Origin: Pteria penguin
Taxonomy: Eukaryota; Mollusca; Bivalvia; Pterioida; Pteriidae
Assembly (NCBI GenBank): GCA_035048485.1
Contig: CM068583.1
Location: 27,463,841 to 27,527,840 of the forward strand
DNA length: 64,000 bases
Direction: 5' to 3'
Of this stretch, positions 12,625 through 45,789 are shown piece after piece. Numbering within the stretch: position 1 is the stretch's first letter; each line of letters starts with the position of its first letter. Below the pieces are notes generated by a model. That model was not told where the DNA came from. It was given only the letters and a program-made list of their open reading frames with translations, and did not search any database. The translations under genes and the position numbers were made by a program.

Positions 12625-13311
12625 TTTCACCTCTGAATATTAGAGGTCTATGAATGTCCACTGTGGTACATTGTTGTTAGTGTCATAGTCATGTGACATC
12701 AGTTACTTTCGTATTTTACATTAGAATGGTACAAGCATAGATATATTTCAAGAATCCTTTTTTAAAAAGTTAAAAATGCACCGTTAAATAAGAAACCAGA
12801 ATTTTAGAATAGGTGCTGCTTTTTTTTTTTTTCGTAAATATCAAAAATGAGGGCATCCTGAATGTGTAAATATGGTATGATACAGTACACGTTGTGTTTT
12901 TGAACAAAAAAAAAAATACATATTCATCAAACATCATTAGACATCCATCTCCTTAATAATCGATATCAGAAATTAGGACATCCTAAATCTTGAACAGGAA
13001 GTAAATATAATGACGTAGTATTTGTAATGAAAATGTATAAAACCACCTTCGTATATCATTGCCGTGCATTGAATAGCACGTGATAAGTTCATAACACATG
13101 CTCTTATAGCATACTACTGGTAAACTTACTGTGTTCATGTATAAATGCTGTATTTTATAAAGCTTTCACAGAGAATATTATTAGTATGATTATTTAAAGT
13201 GAAACCATTTTCATCTATGACAGTAAACTTTGACATAGAAATATTTTTATCACTCATTAATGAATATGTCATTAACAATCAATTGTTTTTAGTTCGAAAT
13301 AATCTGGAAAA

Positions 13312-16300
13312 ATGGAAATCGTCAACATCCAAATCGAAGACATAAACAACAGTGAGAAAAACTCGGTAGATTCCGAGGCATACAATAATAATGCCAAAGT
13401 GTTCTCTGGGGGGCTGGACAAAACACAGGTCAAGGAATATTATAACAAATGGGTCGACCAATATGAAAAGGTAAGTGGCAGAAAATTCTTTTAAAATCAT
13501 TTAGATGTTCTTATTTCATAAAAATAATCAGTAACCGATGTTAATTCTTAGATAGTATAAATGTATGATCCAAAATCGGTGTCATGTTAAGTGTTCATTG
13601 AAAAATGTTGTTTTCCCCTGTTTATACATTGTCTTAAGTTCACGTAACACATAAATCTTGATCACTTAGCAATGTACAGCCACCATTACTCGCAGTCTCT
13701 GATCAGTACAACATTTAGATCTTAGCTGGTGTCATGGTAACACTTAAACCATAGGGTTTGCAATACCAATGATTTAATCCTTGTTAGAAATCTCTTTCAC
13801 TTGGTCCCCAAAGCATGAAATACCACCACTAGGTCCTTGGTCCAGCAATGATAACAGTCCAGTACTAACACACTCCTATCTTTTTCAGGATCTAGCCCCT
13901 GGTCGGTATAATGGACCCTCAATTGCTGCTGATGCCGTAGTCCGTAGCTTCCCGATGTATAGGGAACGCGTTGTCATTTTAGACGTAGCGGCCGGGACAG
14001 GATTCTTGGGAGTCGAGGTAGCGTAGCTAAGGCTTCATATTATAATTATAAGTTCAAGTTGAACAACTTTCATGAGTTCAAATACTTGCCCACTTACCTC
14101 TTTGAAAATACCAGATTATCTCATTGTATGTGATAATTATTTTGGGAATTTGTAGTTGGCGAATCGAGGTTACCGACATCAACACGCTTTAGATCCATCA
14201 GAAGGCATGTTACGGAGGGCACAAGAAAAGAATGTATATGAGAAATTCTACTGCGAGTTCCTTTCCGATGAAAAGTTACCTATTAAAGCAGGTGAGTGGT
14301 TTTTTGTTGTTATTGTTTTTAATGTTATATAATAATAGTTTTATCTGTACGGCAGCGCATGAGTTATGGGAAAATTGGGAAACGTGGATAAAAACCAACA
14401 TTATACGGCAGGTAAAACGACAGGCTCTTCCACTTTGGCTGCACTGTGTTTCGAACCAAGAGTTGAATGAGTTTCAGTTTTTATTAATAATGATAATTGA
14501 TGTTACAGCCTTTTTCTAACTTGTTATTCTAAAATTAAGAAGTTCCTCCCCCATGAATAGCTCTGTTCTTAGTTGGATTCTTTGACTCTTGGCTGCTTTC
14601 AGGTTAGTTTGGTATTTCATTTGCTCGTCAAATATATGCTTTGGATTGCCTTGGGCGTCACTGGAGAGACATAAGTTGTCGAAATACATTAATACATGTA
14701 TATATTTTCTTATATTTATTTAAATCTGAAATAAGTAATTAAACTAAATAAAAAAACCCAAACAGACAAATACAACCCCCCCAAATAATGCTAATAAAAA
14801 TGAACATGTACAAAAATTATCATATTCTAATTCTTGAATTCAGTTGGGTATGTGAAGATGCATAAGTACAAAAATTAGGACGTGACAACTCAAAAATTAG
14901 AACATGACAAGGTCTTCCCGCTTCGAAAGTTTTAAATGAAAACAGAATGCAGGTGATTTGACTTAACCACAGTATAGAATTCACTCCCGGGAAAATCGAT
15001 TATGGATCATATACTGTCATTTCCGAACTTTTTATTTGAATAATCAATAGTGAGTACATGAGTAGTCATGCGCTTACTTTTGATTTGTCAACATTAAATG
15101 TTTAGAAATGACAAAAGTGAGATACATTACTAATCTGTGAGAATCGATCCATCATTAGTATTATATGTGCATCTTGTTTTTTCATCAGATACATACGACT
15201 GCATAGCCTGTGCGGGTGGCTTTGGACAGGGACATATACCCAGTGGTGCTCTTCGCGAACTTCTCCGGATCACCAAACCTGGTACTGTATACATCCGAGT
15301 TATAAATACTGGGGTCTAACGTCATCCAATCATTGATCTAATCAATAATTGCATCCGATATATGAACTATCGGTCATAAGTGGTTGTAATATGTGATGTA
15401 GAATAGGTAAATTCTAATTATTGAAAATATTGGAACAGTGTGAAATTTGGATTAAAAATTAAAAGGAATATTAGAGATCTGCTCTAACTTCATGACTAAG
15501 TACAGGTATGAATTCTTTTATTTAACCCTGATCCGTAGTCATGGCAACCGATTTATAGTTGCAAGAATTTTGGTTTGATTGTAGTTTTATTCAATGCTAT
15601 AGCAGTTTCATACATCATTAATAATGCTTGAATAGTAAAGCTCTGCCTGAGACAAAAGTTGAAATTTGTCCGAGGGTCTCTAGTTCGATCCCATTCTATG
15701 ACCAGACATATGGATTGTACTCTTATAAATAGTAAACTTTCATAAGATAATTGGGGTGATGTAACACTATTCACGCTAAAAAGGGGCAAACGTGGCGTAG
15801 TGGTTAAGCGCTTGGTTTGCGGTGCCGACGATCCGGGTTCGATTCCCGGGTTGCGCCACTATGTTTAAGAGGTTGGTAACCTCCTGCTTCCATGTCGCGA
15901 TATAACTGAAATATTGTTAAAAGCGACGTAAAACACCAATCAACCAACCAACCAATCAGGCTGAAAAATCAGTGTTTATGGTAATGTACCAGGGAGTTTG
16001 ACTCCTCTAGCTTTCCTTGGGGTTATGAATATCAGCTCTGCAAATGTGCGAGACTTAATTTGTTTTCTTTTTATTTATGGCATGGCATAGCAGTTCAAAT
16101 AAAAGGAGCCCTTACTTGTCTCTTTACCCATCGCTTTGGCGGAATATTTGTCGAATTTTGATGAACATTTTTAATGTTTGTTCGAGGTATGACTGAGGTA
16201 TCTGTGTCCGGCGCCATAAACTGAGAATATACATAAGTCAAAAATTCATACTCTTCTGTTCATCAATGAATTAATAACTGGGATTTGGATTTTATTTAGT

Positions 16301-16714
16301 TTTATTCTACTGATAAATAGAATTAAACTATTCTGCATTAAAATTTATTTGAACGTTTGATAATGGAATAAATTAAAATGAAATTTTTGACTTAAGTATA
16401 TTCTCAGTTTATGGCGCCGGACCCTGGTGTTCTGACGTAATCCGATTTTCCAATACGTCAAACGTAACAAGAGTCAATTATTGCGTCAATCGATAAAATT
16501 GCATTTGCATTCTCTTACAGGGGGAGTGATAGTGATTGTAATGCGAGAGGAGTATCTGAATAATGATGACTACAAAAATTGTCTGGAACCTCTAATGGAA
16601 AAGTTACATAACACAGGCAAATGGATGAAGCTAGAGAAAACTATTGTTCCTAAATACTTCTGTGACAAGGACGGTGTGGTGTATCGTTTCAGGGTCTTGC
16701 ATGAACGTTTATAG
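13312..16714 (+). CDS. METTL27: METTL27 (WBSCR27)-like SAM-dependent methyltransferase
   Basis: The coding exons are 13312-13470, 13889-14017, 14156-14291, 15189-15281 and 16521-16714. They join in phase to 711 nt, 236 residues, close to the human protein (about 245). The protein is a class I Rossmann methyltransferase. The N-terminal KEYYNKWVDQYEKDLAP is the family's lead helix. Motif I is LDVAAGTG (residues 84-91, SAM binding). The acidic post-I position is D109 in ALDPSEGM. Motif IV is YDCIACAGGFGQGHIP (144-159), and KPGGVIVIVMREEYL follows. Family members lack a firmly established substrate, so none is assigned. Acceptors are canonical (TTTTTCAG, TTTGTAG, TTCATCAG, CTCTTACAG). Donors of introns 2 (GTAGCG) and 4 (GTACTG) are weak. 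An acceptor-like TTTTTAG at 13286-13292 suggests a 5' UTR exon further upstream. Intron 4 carries a SINE and a MITE. Confidence 0.9.
14821..14909. repeat. short palindromic element (TGTCATGTT family), copy 2
   Basis: CATATTCTAATTCTTGAATT on the left mirrors CAAAAATTAGAACATGACA on the right, with a second right-arm copy (ACAAAAATTAGGACGTGACA) between them. It lies in METTL27 intron 3. Confidence 0.65.
15786..15957 (+). mobile_element. tRNA-derived SINE (AACC-tail family)
   Basis: A tRNA-like head has an A box within GTGGCGTAGTGGTTAAGCG and a B box in CCGGGTTCGATTCCCGGGTT. The body CCTCCTGCTTCCATGTCGCG, GATATAACTGAAATATTG and GACGTAAAACACCAATC follows, then a tail of CAAC repeats. The element sits in METTL27 intron 4. 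Relatives are at 39283-39402 and 45136-45300. It is a SINE and not a tRNA gene, because the body and tail continue beyond the tRNA-like part. Confidence 0.9.
16202..16427. mobile_element. MITE, three-copy family, copy 2
   Basis: The best-preserved termini in the window: CCGGCGCCATAAACTGAGAA on the left is the exact reverse complement of TTCTCAGTTTATGGCGCCGG on the right. The element is about 226 bp, in METTL27 intron 4, ending about 95 bases before exon 5. Confidence 0.92.
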
Positions 16715-16949
16715 TTGTTTGTTAGGATGCTGTATTTGAATAATATTAATATTTGTAAACGGTTACCGGCATAAATAATTGGGTTTAGTCCTATGATGTA
16801 CATTATAGCATATACTACTGTTATTTATTGTTTCACAATTTAATTTTTATATATGTTATTATATTTATGTATATAGTAGCATTTGCTTAATATTGCAGAT
16901 TAAGCGAATGCCATTTTCTTGTTATGTTTTCATCATGAAGATGATAACA

Positions 16950-16955
16950 AATAAA
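16950..16955 (+). promoter_or_regulatory. candidate polyadenylation signal of the METTL27-like gene
   Basis: AATAAA lies 236 bases after the stop codon, the first canonical hexamer seen downstream on this strand. Assignment is by position only. Confidence 0.55.
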
Positions 16956-18579
16956 ATTCAGTAAACTGCGTTGTTGTATGCTGATAATTGTGTAATCTGC
17001 AATTGGTTTGTAGAGAGGAAATGTATACATAATTATAGACAAAACCGTAATATATGTTATGGTTTATACACTGTAACTTACCAAAGACTAATGGTACTCT
17101 ACCTATTGGCTTATTACACCACCTGGTATATTGATATCACCGGTTGTAACAGTCCAACAGAAGATGTTAACTCCTTTATAGTACTTACTCCAACCTCTGT
17201 ATCCCCAGACGTCCATGTTCATCGATCATTCTGGATTTCGTTATGTACACACGTATGGCGCTTGATCATGGCACATTTCTGCTACACACTGCATGACAAA
17301 TATATGCATATATTTGTCAACTCGTCAGAAAGTTATGTCGTCTTGTCAGAAAATTATGTCGTCTTGTCAGAAAATTATGTCGTCTTGTCAGAAAATTATG
17401 TCGTCATGTCAGAAAGTTAAGTCGACTTGTTATAAGTTATGTCGACTTACAGGAAATGTTTTGACTCGTCAGTTGTTTACCGACTTTTTAAAATATTGTG
17501 TGGGACTATCATCATGAATAACTTTTGGTGGCAGTTCCATATACCGTATTAACACAAAGAAGTTAAAATTCTCCTTCATTTTATACCCAACCGTGACTTT
17601 GTTATACAATGCGGGTGATGATATCCCATAGGAGATGCTTACTCATTTTGGGTACCTAATCTCATTATCGTTTGATGATTCGTGTTTCCATTTACCAGTT
17701 TGACTCCTTTATTCTCATTTCTTAGAAAACGATGGTGTCTATAGTTACAGTACTTTATGTGTAGCTTTGTTTTGTGAAAAAAATTTAGTATTTGGAAACA
17801 TCGGATCCTGGGCATTTTATCTCGCTCTGCGATATATTTCCACCTAGTTTGTTGTTGTGAGTGTCACAGTGAAAGTCCATCAATAACGGCTGTATTATTA
17901 CAAGGTTTCGGAAAAGACACCCCTCCCCCAATCTCATTATGTGTTTTCATAATACAGAATTTCTATAAATGAGAAGGTATCTAACGTAGAAATTAACTGA
18001 CAATAATGACGCTTTTATGAGCATACTTTGACGTCAGATACTCAAGATTACCAGATAGGAAAAACTCGGCATTACGAGAACTTTAATACTTAAAATCCAT
18101 ACTAATCCACGTTTGTTTGTTTTTGCAGTTACTATGCCCACCATCATGATAAAGTATTTGCTCATTCTGTCATTCCCTCCCGTGCAGTGTTACCGGATGA
18201 TAACTCGGGAAGCTTTCATCAGAATGAAACTAAATTTAGATATTTGAATATGGTATTACTTACCAAGAGAAGCAGAAATCTATGGATTTTGAGGTTAATC
18301 TGTCAAAGGTACAGATTATATCTCCAGGGAAGTTAAGGTTTTTTTAGGTTTAGGAATTTCATGTGCCTCCAACAACATCAAACCTAATATCAATATGGTG
18401 TCACTTATGGACTGAGAAAAAAATCAAAATTGGGAATTAACTTTTTAAGGACAATGGGTCAAATGTCAAGATTTCAGCTCCTGAATATAAGTTGAAAATG
18501 GGGGAAATTTAGAGTTTCAATTACTTTATCTAATAAATATCTAATTTAATGGGAGTTATGGTACTTACTACTTAAAATA
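16956..18579. other. intergenic stretch
   Basis: No gene recognised. It contains the 21-bp tandem repeat at 17322-17424 and otherwise unremarkable AT-rich sequence. Confidence 0.4.
17322..17424. repeat. 21-bp tandem repeat
   Basis: About five units of TTGTCAGAAAATTATGTCGTC, the outer ones degenerate (TTAAGTCGAC). A similar motif occurs at 53985-54030 (TTATCAGAAATTTATGTTGA). Confidence 0.88.
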
Positions 18580-20636
18580 AACAAGAGGCCCAAGCGGGCC
18601 TATATCGCTCACCTGAGTACCTAGATGATCATTTATGCATGAAGGAAGAATTCATTTATTTTTGCATTATTGTGACTAAGTCAACACAAATGTTGAAAAT
18701 ATGTCAAATTCTATTTCAGACTAGAATAAAAAACAACACTTTTTTGCACATCCATTCAGGTGATTTTGATATTAAGCATTTCCTTTGTCTCTGCAAGATG
18801 TCATTCAGGGCAACAAGTTAGTCATTTTCTTTAGGTGGGGCCTTTTGTTGACTGATTTCAAGTCTAGGTCATGAACAACAATTGTTTCAAATATTGTCCA
18901 GATCTAACTTAAAATTGCCTAATTTCATATGTTGAGTGTTGAGAAACATCTAAAAACTTATTTAGATGTGTAAAGAAATGAAAAAAAAATTTTTGACCAC
19001 AGCTGGATTTGAACCGCTACTCTCCATATTTCACTTACCAAGTGGTATATGTACCATTGTGAGACCTACTTTTTAGACATGGTGGCATTATCTGTTAACC
19101 AATTTGGATGAAATTTACCAGATTGATAGAGGACCTTTAGTTCTTCATGTATTCCATGTTTCATTAAAATCTTTCATGTGGTATAACAGCAGAAGTGAAA
19201 AATGTGATTGAATTGTTCCTATACACCCTCATTTGGAAGTCTTAAAAAATTCATAGAAAATCCAAAAATTGAGATAATGACAAAATTCTTTCAAAGTAAC
19301 ATTCCTTACCATAATCACAATAGTCCATAGGAAATCATCATTATCAATTAACTAGGAAATATGACACTTTTCTGCATTGAAATCACCAAGTCCAAAGAAA
19401 TGTTGAAAAAAAATTCTAAAATTTGATTTTGGAAGGGAACCAAAATGACAATACGTCTTCACTCATCCCTCTAGATCATTTCTATGCATACTGTTTGTCT
19501 CTGTATACAGCCCGTATGAAAAAGAATATTGTTAAAGGAGGGAACTCTTTTGTGATCTACTTTTGACTATGGTGGCGCCACCTGTAAAGAGGTCTGGACG
19601 AAAACAACAGAACAACAGAATTTGAAGAGGATCATAAGTGACTTATTTCTACCAAGATTCATTAAAATCCTTTAAACAGTTTTGCAGAAAAAGTTGAAAA
19701 TGTGAAAAATGGCCACCCCCCCCCTTTTTTTTTTGGAAGTCTTAAACTTAAAATTGCCTAATTTCATATGTTGAGTGTTGAGAAACATCTAAAAACTTAT
19801 TTAGATGTGTAAAGAAATGAAGAGAAAAATTTTTGAGCACAGCTGGATTTGAACCGCTACTCTCCATATTTCAATTACCAAGTGTTATATGTACCATTGT
19901 GAGACCTACTTTTTAGACATGGTGGCATTATCTGTTAACCAATTTGGATAAAATTTACCAAATGATAGGGGACCTTTAGTACTTCATGTATTCCATGTTT
20001 CATTAAAATCTTTCCTGTGATTTTGTAGAAAAAGTTAAAAATGTGAAAAATGGCAACACCCCCCCCCCTTTTTTTTTGGAAGTCTTAAAAAATTAATAAA
20101 AAATCCAAGAATTGAGATAATGACAAAATTCTTTCACAATAATATTCCTTACCACAATTATGATCAAAATAGTCATTAAGAAATCATCAATATCAATTAA
20201 CTGAAAAACATGACACTTTTCTGCATTGAAATGACTAAGTCCAGAAACACATCAAAAAAGCGTAAATTTCTATTTGACGGATCTTCACCCCGAACACAAA
20301 TTTCAATAACCCATCTTTATAGATTGTTGAAATGCAATTAGTTTCCCTATTTATGTACTGGTTCTGGAGGAGAAGATGTTTGAAGAGGGGTACCGTTTTG
20401 GGCACTTTTAGCCCCGCCCTGGATCCACCCCTAAAGGAATCTGGATCTCGAACACAATTTTAGTAGGGGACCTTGAGTACATCATTTACACAAAGTTTGA
20501 TTCAAATCTGCGATATAGTTCCAGAGAAGAAGTCGAAAATGTGAAAAAGTTAACGACGGACGGACGACGACGACGACGACGGACGACGCACAATGACTAT
20601 AGCTCACTTGCGCCTTTGGCTCAGGTGAGCTAAAAA
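18580..20636. mobile_element. dispersed CAAGAGGCCC element with internal 840-bp duplication
   Basis: The left end ACAAGAGGCCCAAGCGGGCC with CGCTCACCTGAG and the right end TTGGCTCAGGTGAGCTAAAA are inverted with respect to each other. The GACGGACGACG run before the right end matches the other copies (21885-22434; 63509 to window end). Inside, a block is directly duplicated with an offset of about 840 bases. AACATCTAAAAACTTATTTA and the following GGATTTGAACCGCTACTCTC both occur twice. On the minus strand each block contains GCGGTTCAAATCC, a tRNA B-box-like motif. No protein-coding content. Confidence 0.8.
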
Positions 20637-20780
20637 GTATTCAAAGACGACTTTATGCTGCTAAGAAATAAGCCCACGACATGGGCATGACTTTTATAAG
20701 AACACTTTGGTTTCGTTAACTGTTGACTGAAAAGGAAAATGAATGAGTTAGGACCTATATTTAATTGATTCAGTTCAGTT

Positions 20781-20935
20781 AAGGAATGACTGTCTTTTTT
20801 CTAGGTTCATGGGGAATGAACTTGGATGAGAAACAAACAAATCACGTGAATCGCGAAGCGGTTCTCGAATGATTTGTTTGTTTCTCACCCAAGTTCATTC
20901 CCCATGAAACTATAGAAAAAAGACAGTCATTCCTT
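20781..20935. repeat. large imperfect hairpin, about 64-bp arms
   Basis: AAGGAATGACTGTCTTTTTT on the left pairs with AAAAAAGACAGTCATTCCTT on the right. ATGAGAAACAAACAAATCA pairs with TGATTTGTTTGTTTCTCA with few mismatches. The loop contains CGTGAATCGCGAAGCGGTTC. Confidence 0.88.
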
Positions 20936-21409
20936 ATATTTACAATGTATTTTAAAAGGTTCTTTTTTGAAAACAAAATATCAAATTCCCCGTTATCAAA
21001 CTGGCAAGGACCGAATTTTTTCCTGAAGTGGAAAAGTACTTCCGCCACGCAATATAGTACATGTCTAGAATGCTAAATATACTCTATCTGTCCAGGTAAT
21101 TTCTTTAATTGCTCAAAATTAACAGATGCATTAATTTCGTTATTACAATTCTTATATTTAATTAAGTAAGCCCCGCCTCTTCTTATATTACTACGCATGT
21201 GATTTGCCATACGCCGGGTACTACTTCCATGACCCAAGTTCATGGGCTGATGAACCGAGTCTGTTTAGCATGGTTCATCGAAGGAATTAGACTAGCATTG
21301 TAAATATTTCGCAATGCACAGTCTAACGTATTAGTAATAGGGAAGTGCAAACTGGGTATTTTATGAGATTAATGTCATATTCAAATTTATAATTTACTCA
21401 AGTAGCGAA

Positions 21410-21492
21410 TACAAAAATTAAAACAAGAAGTCATGTTTTAATTTTTGTATCAATAACCATGAAAAAAAAAAATGAAAAATTAAAACGTGACA
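21410..21492. repeat. short palindromic element (TGTCATGTT family), copy 3
   Basis: Contains GAATACAAAAATTAAAACA, then GTCATGTTTTAATTTTTGTA, then AAAAATTAAAACGTGACA, the same inverted motif as at 2167-2269. Confidence 0.65.
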
Positions 21493-21780
21493 TTAGTACA
21501 GTCTACACCATATTTATGATTTGTAGTAACAAGTCATTTCATGTTATAAGCTTTGTCTTAAGAACTCTGAAGTAAAGTCGGGAATTTAAACATGATATTA
21601 GTACTGCGTGAACACAATCCTTATGGTTTGCAGCAGTGAGCATTTTGCCTTATGTCATAGGATGTATTGCATCAGTGATAATCGATCAAGTTGGTGTAAG
21701 AATCACCTGACTTTATAACGGTATAAGACCATGTGTTACTCTCCCACATCAGCTCGCAATATCTAATCCTATGTTTATCA

Positions 21781-22499
21781 GGCGCGAATCCAGAAATTTT
21801 GTTGAGAGGGGGTCCACCCCAATAAATTTTCTAAGAGGGAGGCGAGCCATGTTATTTGTATAAAATTATTAATTTTACATCGCAAACAAGAGGCCCAAAT
21901 GGGCCTATATCGCTCACCTGAGCATAAATTGCTTATTTACTATAAAATGACAGCTCATTTCAGTAGAAAATTTTGCTTTTTTTCTACAAGACTTTCTATA
22001 AGGTTTGGTGATATATTGTGCAGTCGTTTTGAAGAAGTCCAAAATGTGTCAACCAATCAGAGCCAATGGCGGCCATCTTGGATTACGGATCGGCACGAAA
22101 AACACAAACTTGGTAGAGGACCTTGAGTATTTACTTCCTATGAGGTTTGGTGGAACTCTGTGCAGCCGTTCTGGAGAAGAATTCGAAAATGCGTCAACCA
22201 ATCAGAGCCAATGGCAGCCATCTTGGATTACGGATGGGCACGAAAAACACAAACTTGGTAGATGACCTTGAGTACTTACTTCCTATGAAGTTTAGTGAAA
22301 TTCTGTACAGCGGTTCTGGAGAAAAAATCGAAAATGTAGAAAAGCTAACGACGGACGGACGACGGACGACAGACGACGGACGACGATTGATCACAATAGC
22401 TCACTTGAGCCTTCGGCTCAGGTGAGTTAAAAAAGGTAATTTTCGCCGAATCTTACGGTGGGTTCAGACTCCCGGGCCCACCTCTGGATCCGCGCATGC
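21781..22499. mobile_element. older inverted-repeat element split by a younger insertion
   Basis: The left piece GGCGCGAATCCAGAAATTTT and the right piece CACCTCTGGATCCGCGC form imperfect inverted termini. The stretch between them is interrupted by the CAAGAGGCCC element at 21885-22434. GGGGGTCCACCCC and GGGTTCAGACTCCCGGGCCC are subterminal remnants. Confidence 0.55.
21885..22434. mobile_element. dispersed CAAGAGGCCC element, short copy
   Basis: It starts AACAAGAGGCCCAAATGGGC with CGCTCACCTGAG and ends TTCGGCTCAGGTGAGTTAAA. Two internal units of about 125 bp are repeated, each holding CAACCAATCAGAGCCAATGG and CACGAAAAACACAAACTTGG. The GACGGACGACGG run sits before the right end. It is inserted in the older element 21781-22499. 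Confidence 0.85.
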
Positions 22500-23961
22500 T
22501 TATAGTGAATTCGATTCATGTATCTTTCTAGCTTTATGAAAATATATCTACTGATATGTCATTGTGAAACTCTCAACAATCACTATAGACATTTATGCAC
22601 CTCTGAAAATTACAGAGTAGTGGAGATGCTCAAAAGCTGTAAAGGTTTCCTGTTTGGCAGTTTGCAACGCTACAATTTATATATAAACTGAATACTTTTA
22701 ATAGTATGCAATACTTACAGGTGAACAAAAAACAGTAATATTTTTCTTTCAATTATTTCATGTACAATACAGGTAGCTCTGTTAATTGACAATATAAATT
22801 ATAGACAACATATAAAACACAAAACCACGTGATTCACATATTACACTATGCAGCCGTCATATAATCATCTTTTAAAATATGGTGAGGAATTTTGTCACAG
22901 AGATACAGCTTGGAAAAGACTCCTCGCTGAAAAATACATTCCTATTGTAACTCATATATACAACATATGTTATAAATAATCAAGCATCAAACTCAAAAAT
23001 GTCAATGTAAATACTAGTAGATCTATGTAAACAATAAATGTATTCAGTCATTTGACCACAACTCACAACATTTATTATATTCATGTCATATGTTTGTGTG
23101 TCTTGGGAAGCATAGCGACACCTAAGGGTAACTTTGTCCGTCTGTCTAAAATAACTGGCACTATCTTCATCAAACAATATATACTGCGGATCATTAATTC
23201 AAAATTTAGAACCTTATAAACTGGTCACCCACAAAACAAATATCCTTTTTTTTATATCATCAATTTTTCCCATTATTTGTAACGTATACTAGCAAAACTC
23301 ATGCAATGTTAAAAGAATCACAAAATGAATAGTGAAAGTATAATTTTGTACAAACATGTATACGAAAAATTTTAATTTCCTTTCTTCGCAACCTCACTTT
23401 ATTTTGAATAATAAATGAATATAAATTCAACTACATAAACAGTCTCTATTTGCTACCGAGAAGGTATTTCTCAGTTCCAAATATTTTCATCGCGTTTAAA
23501 ATTGACATAGAATCTATATATTTCAAAACAAATGTAAATGGTTATATTTGCAATTGCACAATGTGAACTACTTCAAGTGTAATACCATTTCAGTTTACTA
23601 TGATACAGTTCATAAGAAAGTTCATAATCTTTAAAACAAAAACGTTTTGTTCAGGGTTGGTTGATAAAGTACTTGAACTTTGAAAAACTTATCAATGAAC
23701 TTGTTCAAGAAGTGGTCGTTCTACCTTACTGATAACTTCATTATAATCAGCAGTACCCCAACAATTAGCCTGTAGGACTGATAACACACATGCCTGTATA
23801 CCAGATGACGTCACATTTCTATCATAAAGTCAGATATTTTAGAAGTGTAATGTGGAAGTGAGGAGCGTGTGTCTCACACTAGAACACTAGGTTGGTATAT
23901 GGAGCTAATTATACATATAGCCATTAACTCACTATACCTAGGAAGTCCTTTTTTTCTATCT
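22435..23961. other. region downstream of the SH3BP2-like stop codon
   Basis: Downstream of the minus-strand gene, so its near part is probably 3' UTR. Minus-strand AATAAA hexamers are at 23398-23403 and 23071-23076; either could end the transcript. No other gene recognised. Confidence 0.4.
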
Positions 23962-44463
<20,502 letters not shown>

Positions 44464-45130
44464 ACAGTATAGCTTGGGTCGGACCTCTGATTGTCACACT
44501 GTAGACGGGCAGCGGAGAGTTGTGGTTCTCTCTCTTTCCCGACCACCCGCATCCAACCCAAACTTCGCCCCATTACCATTGGTCCCAGTCAAACGATTGC
44601 AACCCCACAAAGGCAATGGATCAAATATCTAAAGAGGATTAGAGTTAGGTTTCCATGTTCAGATTTGGGAGTTCACAAAATGCCCTAGTAGATACGGAAA
44701 AAACCTGAATTGCAATGAATGATACACAGTGTGCATGAGAGGAAATATTTCAAGAGTATATTTAGTTATCAGGAAAGCAGACGATGCAACAGGAAAGATA
44801 TACAATACTCAGACTATAAGCATACCAATATTGGTGAGTGGTTCCGGAATATGTTGTGTCATCTTCAGGCTTTGCCTTCTCTATATCTACATGCTGTTTA
44901 CCTAAAAACATAATGTATTTTGTGATATCATTGCACTTTTTATTTGTGAAACGTTCAATTAAAGATTAATTTACACTGGTTTGGAACGCAATACGTCCGC
45001 TTGAAACTGTACATGGTGAATAATTGCCCAGTATGCCACACACCTGATCAATAGTTTACAGGTCCAGTAGTCCGAAACTTTTCTACAGTTTGAAAAAACT
45101 ATAATCCGCTAGTTCGAAGACTGGAATGAC
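44464..45130. other. region upstream of the SH3BP2-like start codon
   Basis: Likely 5' UTR and promoter of the minus-strand gene. A CCAAT motif (plus CATTGG, near 44576-44581) lies in a relatively GC-rich patch about 115 bases upstream of the ATG. No transcription start can be fixed from sequence alone. Confidence 0.35.
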
Positions 45131-45135
45131 ATTGC

Positions 45136-45300
45136 GGTTGGTTGGTTAATTGGTGTTTTACGTCGTTTCTACAATTTTTCAGTCATATCGCCACATGGAA
45201 GCATGAAGTTACCATCCTCGTAAACATGCTGGGAAGATCCGGTAATCGAACCCAATCGTCTGCGCCGCAAGCTAACCCTTGGTATGGCGGAGATCAGTGT
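45136..45300 (-). mobile_element. SINE (AACC-tail family), reverse orientation
   Basis: GGTTGGTTGGTTAATTGGTG, TTTTACGTCG and CATATCGCCACATGGAAGCA are the reverse complement of the tail and body seen at 15786-15957. GATCCGGTAATCGAACCC is a degraded B box. Confidence 0.85.
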
Positions 45301-45789
45301 TATTGGTAAAAAAGGAAGGATAATTCTTATCATGAATTAAATTCAACAAGCATTCTGATAATATTGATGAAGCAATACATGGCCCTTACTGTCCCCAACA
45401 AATTTAACTACAAATGTATATATACATTTATAAGAGGCTGATACTGTAAATACATTTCTTGGAATATATAATGCATAAGTGAGTCATTCTATAATTGTTG
45501 GCTAACATTTTCCCCAATACGTGTAAATACTAGTAGCATAAAACATGTAGCTGGGAAACAAACAAAATATAACAAATACATGTATTCCCAACGAGAATAA
45601 ATGGCACGAAGATAGGGGATGTGATGCGATACAGCATATACTTGATTTAAAGTTGAATTCAGATTCGGGGTTTAAATTGTAGAAACAGTTGGAAGGACAC
45701 AAAAATATTCAACAGAATTTTTAAAATCTTAACTACTTTATATACAACAGTGTACTAAATTTAATCAAAATTCCATAGTCTGTTTTTCA

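Noticed and set aside
15137..15319. Separate 60-codon gene
   Set aside because: This is exon 4 of the METTL27-like gene read through its donor into the intron.
15786..15862. Possible tRNA gene
   Set aside because: The tRNA-like head continues into a SINE body and AACC tail, and related heads occur at the other SINEs; anticodon-stem folding was not convincing.
21240..21295. Hammerhead ribozyme (CTGATGA core)
   Set aside because: The CTGATGA is inside a simple GATGAACC/GGTTCATC stem, and the required GAAA core and flanking stems are absent.
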